In this document: positions 59,778 through 64,000 of the stretch, piece by piece
Layout of the letters: the number at the start of each line of letters is the position of its first letter
Numbering within the stretch: position 1 is the stretch's first letter
Source: Pigmentiphaga aceris
GTDB taxonomy: Bacteria; Pseudomonadota; Gammaproteobacteria; Burkholderiales; Burkholderiaceae_B
Assembly: GCF_008119665.1 (NCBI RefSeq)
Contig: NZ_CP043046.1
Coordinates: 1,550,001 to 1,614,000, forward strand
Length of the DNA stretch: 64,000 nucleotides
Reading direction: 5' to 3'
Program-made: the position numbers and the translations under genes
The notes under the pieces: model-generated
The model's input: only the letters and a program-made list of their open reading frames with translations
Told to the model about the DNA's origin: nothing
The model's database searches: none

Positions 59778-59807
59778 ATGCTTCGACTGCTGACCGGGCG
59801 TGTGCGC

Positions 59808-61295
59808 TCAGTGCTCAAGCAGTTCGAAGTTGAACCCTATCTTGCTCCATTCTGAGGTCTCGCTGCGCAGGGTGAAGTCGGTCAGGGGGTGGGCAGCGAG
59901 CCATTCGCTGTCTGCCTTGACGATGATCGACGAACCTTGTGCAGATACCGAGATCGGCAGCACGTCGCTGTCTTCACGACGGCGGAACAGCAAGGTGGCA
60001 AGACGCAGGCTCAGGATTGCCATCCACTGTTCCTGGTTGCGCACCAGGGGTTGCAGTTTGGCCAGCTTGCCGATGTGTCCGAGTGCCAGCAGGGACATCA
60101 GCTTCTGGTCCTGGCGCGAGAACCCCGGCATGTCGGCGTTTTCCAGCACGTAGGCTGTGTGCTTGTGGAAGGCCGCGTGGGCGATCGACAGACCGACCTC
60201 GTGGAGTTCGGCGGTCCAGGCCAGCATGCGGATCAATTCTTCGATACCGGGCTGATCGCCGGGAACCAGACGCGCGAAGATCGCCAGTGCGGCCTTGCGC
60301 ACACGCATGGCTTGGGCAACATCGACTTCATAACGCGCCATGAACTGGCGCACGGTGTCGTCGCGCTTGTCGTGCGAGGCGTCGCGGCCCAGCAAGTCAT
60401 ACAGCACGCCCAGGCGCAGGGCACCATCGGCGGTCTGCATGCGGTCGATCTGCAACTCGTCGAACACGGCGCTCATGATGGCCAGGCCACCGGGCAGCAC
60501 CGAGCTGCGGTCGTGCTTGATGCCGGCGAGTTCGGCGCGGTCTACCGTGCCCATCTTGATCAGGCGTTGCTTGAGCAAGTCCATGCCCTTGCGGGTAATG
60601 CCCGATTCCGAGAAGCCCGATTCCACCAGAATCGCGCCCAGTGCCTTGGCGGTGCCTGAGGAACCATAGGCTTCCTTCCAACCGCTGCGGCGGTAGGTAC
60701 GGCTGATGACCTCGACCTCGCGGCGGGCGGCCAACTCGGCCTGCTTCATGCCGTGCGCGTCGACGATGCCGTCGGGGAAGAATTGGCGGCTGTAGCTGAC
60801 ACAGCCCATGTACAGCGATTCCATCAGTTCGGGTTCGAAACTGCGGCCGATGATGAACTCGGTCGAACCGCCACCGATATCGACCACCAGACGGCGCGAA
60901 GGCGAGGGCGGCAGCGAGTGTGCGACGCCCGAGAAGATCAGCCTGGCTTCTTCGCGTCCGGCAATCACTTCAATCGGGAAACCCAGCGCGGCTTCGGCCA
61001 GCGGCAGGAATTCAGAGACGTTGCGGGCAACGCGGAAAGTATTGGTGGCAACGGCGCGCACGCGATCCGGGTGGAAACTGCGCAGGCGTTCGCCAAAACG
61101 TTGAAGCACTTCAACGGCACGTGCGACGGCGGCGTCATCCAGTTCTTTGGTCGGTGTCAGGCCGGCAGCCAGACGAACCGTTTCTTTCATGCGATCAACC
61201 GGGTAGACCTGACCCATGCCGTCGCTGTCGGCACGGCCGATCAGCAGGCGAAAACTATTGGAACCCAGGTCGACGGCGGCAAGCAGATTATTCAT
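59808..61295 (-). CDS. ppx: exopolyphosphatase, Ppx/GppA family
   Basis: A 495-residue ASKHA-fold phosphatase that removes terminal phosphates from polyphosphate or pppGpp. Family blocks are LAAVDLGSNSFRLLIG (4-19), VRAVATNTFRVARN, VIAGREEARLIFSGVAHSL, VVDIGGGSTEFIIG, and the C-terminal HD-type domain with AWTAELHEVGLSIAHAAFHKH. The start at 61295 gives the usual MNNLLAAVDLG; an earlier ATG adds 18 unsupported residues. No good Shine-Dalgarno is present. The distinction between Ppx and GppA cannot be made by eye. Confidence 0.92.
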   Translation of the reverse strand: MNNLLAAVDLGSNSFRLLIGRADSDGMGQVYPVDRMKETVRLAAGLTPTKELDDAAVARAVEVLQRFGERLRSFHPDRVRAVATNTFRVARNVSEFLPLAEAALGFPIEVIAGREEARLIFSGVAHSLPPSPSRRLVVDIGGGSTEFIIGRSFEPELMESLYMGCVSYSRQFFPDGIVDAHGMKQAELAARREVEVISRTYRRSGWKEAYGSSGTAKALGAILVESGFSESGITRKGMDLLKQRLIKMGTVDRAELAGIKHDRSSVLPGGLAIMSAVFDELQIDRMQTADGALRLGVLYDLLGRDASHDKRDDTVRQFMARYEVDVAQAMRVRKAALAIFARLVPGDQPGIEELIRMLAWTAELHEVGLSIAHAAFHKHTAYVLENADMPGFSRQDQKLMSLLALGHIGKLAKLQPLVRNQEQWMAILSLRLATLLFRRREDSDVLPISVSAQGSSIIVKADSEWLAAHPLTDFTLRSETSEWSKIGFNFELLEH

Positions 61296-61448
61296 GGGGC
61301 GGCAGAAGTGCAGCGAGTAAACCCGAAGAATACGCAATTTGCGTGACATTCGGGCTTCTCGAGGCTTTTTGCGTGCATCAATTGCTGGTTTGCCGACCTG
61401 TGGCGATGGCTGTCTTGCGTTCTATCAAGCCTGTATTTCAGGCCTGGC

Positions 61449-62264
61449 TCAGACGCATTTCAAGGTCAGACCGCCATCCACGGGCAACTCGACGCCTGTG
61501 ATGTAGCGCGCATGGTCAGATGCCAGGAACAGCGCCGCGTAGGCCACATCCCAGGCGTCGCCCATGCGACCGGTCGGCACCTGCGCATGGCGTTTGGCCT
61601 TCATGGTTTCGATGTCACCGCCATACGCCGCTTTCAGCGGTTCGCGGATCATCGGCGTGTCCATCAAGCCGGGCAGGATGCAATTGCAGCGCACGCCGTG
61701 CGGGGCGTATTCCACGGCAATGTTCTGGGTCATGCCGACAATGGCAGCTTTCGACGCGGTGTAGCCCAGGTAAGGGAAGCCGATCCAGCGACGCGAGGCA
61801 ATCGACCCGATGTTGATGACCACGCCAGACTTCTGCGCCTTCATCACCGGCAATACATATTTGCAGGTCAGGAACACGCTGGTCTGGTTGATTGCGATCA
61901 GGCGGTTCCAGCTTTCGATGGAGGCGTCTTCCGGGCCGCCGGTTTCGGCGATGCCGACATTGTTGTGCAGGACGTCGATGCGGCCGAAACGCGCCAGGGT
62001 GTCGGCGACGATGCGCTGAATGTCGTCCGCGCTGGATACATCGGCCTCGACGGTGATGCATTCGCCACCTTCGCCTTCGATGATGCTGCGGGTTTCCTCG
62101 GCGGCAGACAGCTTGCGATCGACGGCAACGATCTTGCCGCCAGCGCGTGCATACAGCACGGCAGCGGCCTTGCCGTTGCCCCAGCCTTCACCGACCGAGC
62201 CTGCGCCCATCACGATGATGACCTTGCCTTCCATCGATTTGCCCAGTGGCAGATCCGTATTCAT
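61449..62264 (-). CDS. SDR-family dehydrogenase linked to TRAP system 2
   Basis: A 271-residue short-chain dehydrogenase. The nucleotide motif is GAGSVGEGWGNG (about 21-32), longer than the classical TGxxxGIG, with AVDRK after beta-2 suggesting NAD. NNVGIA, the serine in NIGSIAS, and YLGYTASK (Tyr/Lys) complete the active site; the end VELPVDGGLTLK is standard. GGAG ten bases before the ATG sets the start. It is divergent from the second TRAP importer across a 503-bp control region with a sigma-54-like promoter on each side, so it probably oxidises the compound taken up by that importer. The substrate is unknown. Confidence 0.85.
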   Translation of the reverse strand: MNTDLPLGKSMEGKVIIVMGAGSVGEGWGNGKAAAVLYARAGGKIVAVDRKLSAAEETRSIIEGEGGECITVEADVSSADDIQRIVADTLARFGRIDVLHNNVGIAETGGPEDASIESWNRLIAINQTSVFLTCKYVLPVMKAQKSGVVINIGSIASRRWIGFPYLGYTASKAAIVGMTQNIAVEYAPHGVRCNCILPGLMDTPMIREPLKAAYGGDIETMKAKRHAQVPTGRMGDAWDVAYAALFLASDHARYITGVELPVDGGLTLKCV

Positions 62265-62341
62265 AGCTGTGTATCTCCGGGTGAACGTGCGCCTTGTCCG
62301 GCACGGCGTGCCTGGCGGGCGCTTTGTTGTGGGAGCGCTGA

Positions 62342-62357
62342 TGCAGATTGCATGCCA
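62342..62357 (-). promoter_or_regulatory. sigma-54-like promoter for the SDR gene
   Basis: On the minus strand TGGCATGCAATCTGCA fits the -24/-12 consensus TGGCACG-N4-TTGCA with GG and GC exactly ten bases apart (one mismatch in the -12 element). The start point would be near 62331, about 67 bases before the SDR start codon. Confidence 0.5.
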
Positions 62358-62387
62358 ATGGGTGCGACGGTGCATGCGCCAGAACAG

Positions 62388-62493
62388 GCGACGGGGGGGC
62401 GACAGCGGTGCGACACATTGGCGACATGAGCGCGACATGAGCACGACACTAAGGCGACATCAAGGCGACACCTGATGCGACAGGTGTCGCATC
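62388..62493. repeat. 11-bp phased GCGACA array with terminal palindrome, putative enhancer
   Basis: Hexamers GCGACG (62388), GCGACA (62399, 62410, 62421, 62432), ACGACA (62443), GCGACA (62454, 62465) lie in exact 11-bp steps; one more follows at 62477. The last copy is part of a palindrome GATGCGACA-GG-TGTCGCATC (62474-62493). The 11-bp step places all half-sites on one face of the helix. The array lies between two outward-facing sigma-54-like promoters, the place expected for activator binding. Confidence 0.7.
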
Positions 62494-62688
62494 CCATTGT
62501 CCCGGTTCACAGGCCGCGAAGCGACAGTGTCCGGCAACTGTCAAGCATGTTGACGTCACAGAGGTACCCAGGGGTGGCACCCCATGCGCCAGTCTCAGGG
62601 TAGACACCTAATTCACCTGCCAAACCCGCGTGCTAGCTTACGCTCCGATGCCGCGACCCCCAGCAATGACCACGGTTTTACGCATCGA

Positions 62689-62704
62689 TGGCATACATAT
62701 TGCA
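62689..62704 (+). promoter_or_regulatory. sigma-54-like promoter for TRAP system 2
   Basis: TGGCATACATATTGCA has the -24 GG and -12 GC exactly ten bases apart and a perfect TTGCA. Transcription would start near 62715, about 53 bases before dctP. TRAP and Dct importers are classical sigma-54 targets. Confidence 0.6.
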
Positions 62705-62767
62705 ATTGCCACGTTGGGGCGGCCTCGCCCTTCATAGACGATAAGTCAGAGAGTCCAGGAGACCTGA

Positions 62768-63787
62768 ATGACGCAGACGCGACGCACCTTTCTCAAGACC
62801 ATGAGCGTGGCTTCGGCCGCATTGGCCGGTGGCTTCTATACGACTCGCGCCAGCGCAGCCGCAGAATTCACCCTCAAGTACGCCAACAACCTGCCGCTCA
62901 CCCACCCGATGAACGCACGGGCCAAGGAGATGGCCGAGGCGATCGCCAAGGAATCCAACGGCCGCGTTGAACTCCGCATCTACCCGACCAGCCAGCTGGG
63001 CAACGACACCGACACGCTGGGTCAGGTCCGTGCAGGCGCTGTCGACTTCTTCACGCTGTCGCCGCTGATCCTGGGCACGCTGGTTCCCGCCGCGCAGATC
63101 TCCGGCGTCGGCTTCGCGTTCAAGGACTACAAGCAGGTCTACAGCGCGCTGGACGGTGAACTCGGTGCCCACGTGCGCGCACAGATCGCCAAGACCTCGA
63201 TCTTCGCGTTCGAGAACATCTGGGACAACGGCTACCGCGTCACCACGACCAGCACCAAGCCGATCACCAAGCCCGAAGACTTCAAGGGCATGAAGCTGCG
63301 CGTGCCGCCGAGCCCGCTGTGGACCTCGATGTTCAAGGGCTTCGAAGCATCGCCTTCCAGCATCAACTTCGCCGAGACCTACTCTGCGCTGCAGACCAAG
63401 ATCGTGGAAGGCCAGGAAAATCCGATGGCCATCATCGAGACGGCCAAGATCTACGAAGTGCAGAAGTACCTGTCGATCACCAACCACATGTGGGACGGTT
63501 TCTGGTTCCTGGGCAACAAGAAGTCCTTCGAGCGCCTGCCGCAAGACCTGCAGGACATCGTTCGCAAGAACGTCAATGCCGCCGGCCTGAAGCAGCGCGA
63601 CGACGTCGCCAAGTTGAACGACAACCTGACCGAAACCCTGAAGGGCCACGGTCTGACCGTCAACACCGTGAATCCCGAACTGTTCCGCGACAAGCTGCGC
63701 AGCGCCGGGTTCTACGCCGAGTGGAAGAAAAAGTTCGGTGACGACGCTTGGGCCTTGCTGGAGAAGGTCACAGGAAAGCTGGAGTAA
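62768..63787 (+). CDS. TRAP transporter binding protein DctP-like (system 2)
   Basis: A 339-residue periplasmic solute-binding protein with a twin-arginine-like signal (TRRTFLKTMSVASAALAGG) cleaved near residue 31. The family blocks are LKYANNLPLTHPMNARA, RVELRIYPTSQLGNDTDTL, MKLRVPPSPLW and FAETYSALQTKIVEGQENPM. It is clearly paralogous to the binding protein of system 1 (44619-45626). The ATG is fixed by GAGTCCAGGAGACCTGA upstream (AGGAG seven bases before it). The ligand is unknown. Confidence 0.92.
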   Translation: MTQTRRTFLKTMSVASAALAGGFYTTRASAAAEFTLKYANNLPLTHPMNARAKEMAEAIAKESNGRVELRIYPTSQLGNDTDTLGQVRAGAVDFFTLSPLILGTLVPAAQISGVGFAFKDYKQVYSALDGELGAHVRAQIAKTSIFAFENIWDNGYRVTTTSTKPITKPEDFKGMKLRVPPSPLWTSMFKGFEASPSSINFAETYSALQTKIVEGQENPMAIIETAKIYEVQKYLSITNHMWDGFWFLGNKKSFERLPQDLQDIVRKNVNAAGLKQRDDVAKLNDNLTETLKGHGLTVNTVNPELFRDKLRSAGFYAEWKKKFGDDAWALLEKVTGKLE

Positions 63788-63789
63788 GC

Positions 63790-64000
63790 ATGCATTTGGA
63801 TTCGGATTTTCCAGTGATCGAGCGCGGCGGTCTCGTCCGCGGTTTCGTCACGTTCAATGACGCGGTGGTGCGCCTGGTTGGGTTCATCACGGTGATCTTG
63901 TTGGTGGTCGAGACGACCATTTTGTTGAGCGGCGTGATTTCGCGTTATGTGTTGCATGCGCCGCTCACCTGGTCCGACGAACTGGCGTCGATCTTGTTCA
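63790..64000 (+). CDS. TRAP small permease DctQ domain (system 2), partial at window end
   Basis: Seventy codons before the window edge. The sequence begins MHLDSDFPVIERGGLVR and goes into a membrane helix, then ISRYVLHAPLTWSDELASILF, the DctQ signature. It begins two bases after the dctP stop, as in system 1. Because the matching gene of system 1 is a DctQ-DctM fusion and the sequences run parallel, a fusion is likely here too, but the 3' part is outside the window. Confidence 0.88.
   Translation, partial: MHLDSDFPVIERGGLVRGFVTFNDAVVRLVGFITVILLVVETTILLSGVISRYVLHAPLTWSDELASILF

Larger units (their letters stand above)
62265..62767. other. SDR-TRAP2 divergent control region
   Basis: A 503-bp gene-free region with an array of GCGACA-type hexamers, a 20-bp palindrome, a sigma-54-like promoter facing each way, an extra GCGACA at 62521-62526 (44 bp, or four steps of 11, from the last array copy), and a short palindrome GGGGTGGCACCCC (62571-62583). 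Confidence 0.6.

Noticed and set aside
59610..59855. Open frame of 81 codons after olsB as a functional gene
   Set aside because: It overlaps the 3' end of ppx and shows no family match. Kept only as a low-interest note about a possible olsA remnant.
62388..62493. CRISPR array
   Set aside because: The repeat unit is only 11 bp with no spacers of CRISPR length and no cas genes; regulatory half-sites explain it better.

Overview
The window is GC-rich chromosomal DNA that reads as a betaproteobacterium of the order Burkholderiales, most like the Bordetella/Achromobacter (Alcaligenaceae) group. The grounds are the housekeeping blocks carA-carB and greA-yhbY-rlmE-ftsH-folP-glmM, the many TRAP and Liv-type ABC importers, and a nicotinate catabolic cluster. 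This is recognition by eye; no database search was run.

Region 1 (1-20.8 kb, minus strand). A low-GC gene for an HNH plus SMC/RecF-like ATPase protein lies beside a seven-gene operon-like set: MoxR AAA+ ATPase, DUF5682 protein, three tandem WGR/DUF4132 giants of about 1,335 residues, a VWA protein and a double SWIM zinc-motif protein. The set matches the uncharacterised E. coli yehI-yehL-yehM-yehP-yehQ locus, but with the YehI-type protein triplicated. It is the best candidate for an under-described system here.

Region 2 (21.0-27.2 kb). Transaldolase with a coupled small membrane protein (minus), then carA-carB (plus) closed by a clear terminator.

Region 3 (27.2-43.4 kb). A MarR regulator, a Liv-type ABC importer (binding protein, fused LivHM permease, LivG, LivF), an IS3-family element with a 3-bp target duplication, and nicotinate catabolism: nicC-nicA-nicB-like (minus) divergent from nicX and a Mo-hydroxylase subunit (plus). 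The molybdenum subunit exists in two complementary forms: one degenerate copy fused to three haem c domains, and one intact copy without haems. An AGCGTATAC motif upstream of both nicX and the ABC operon, and its GTATAC core upstream of the MarR gene, suggest one regulon.

Region 4 (43.5-51.3 kb). A divergent LysR gene and a catabolic operon of TRAP importer (DctP, fused DctQ-DctM), VOC protein, RuBisCO-like protein and DUF1537 sugar-acid kinase, resembling the 3-oxo-isoapionate (D-apionate) branch.

Region 5 (51.3-61.3 kb). Housekeeping: greA, yhbY (reverse), rlmE, ftsH, folP, glmM, a SixA-type phosphatase, olsB and ppx.

Region 6 (61.4-64.0 kb). An SDR dehydrogenase divergent from a second TRAP importer that runs off the window. 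Between them are two sigma-54-like promoters facing outward and an array of eight GCGACA-type hexamers in exact 11-bp register ending in a 20-bp palindrome, which looks like an enhancer for a sigma-54 activator.
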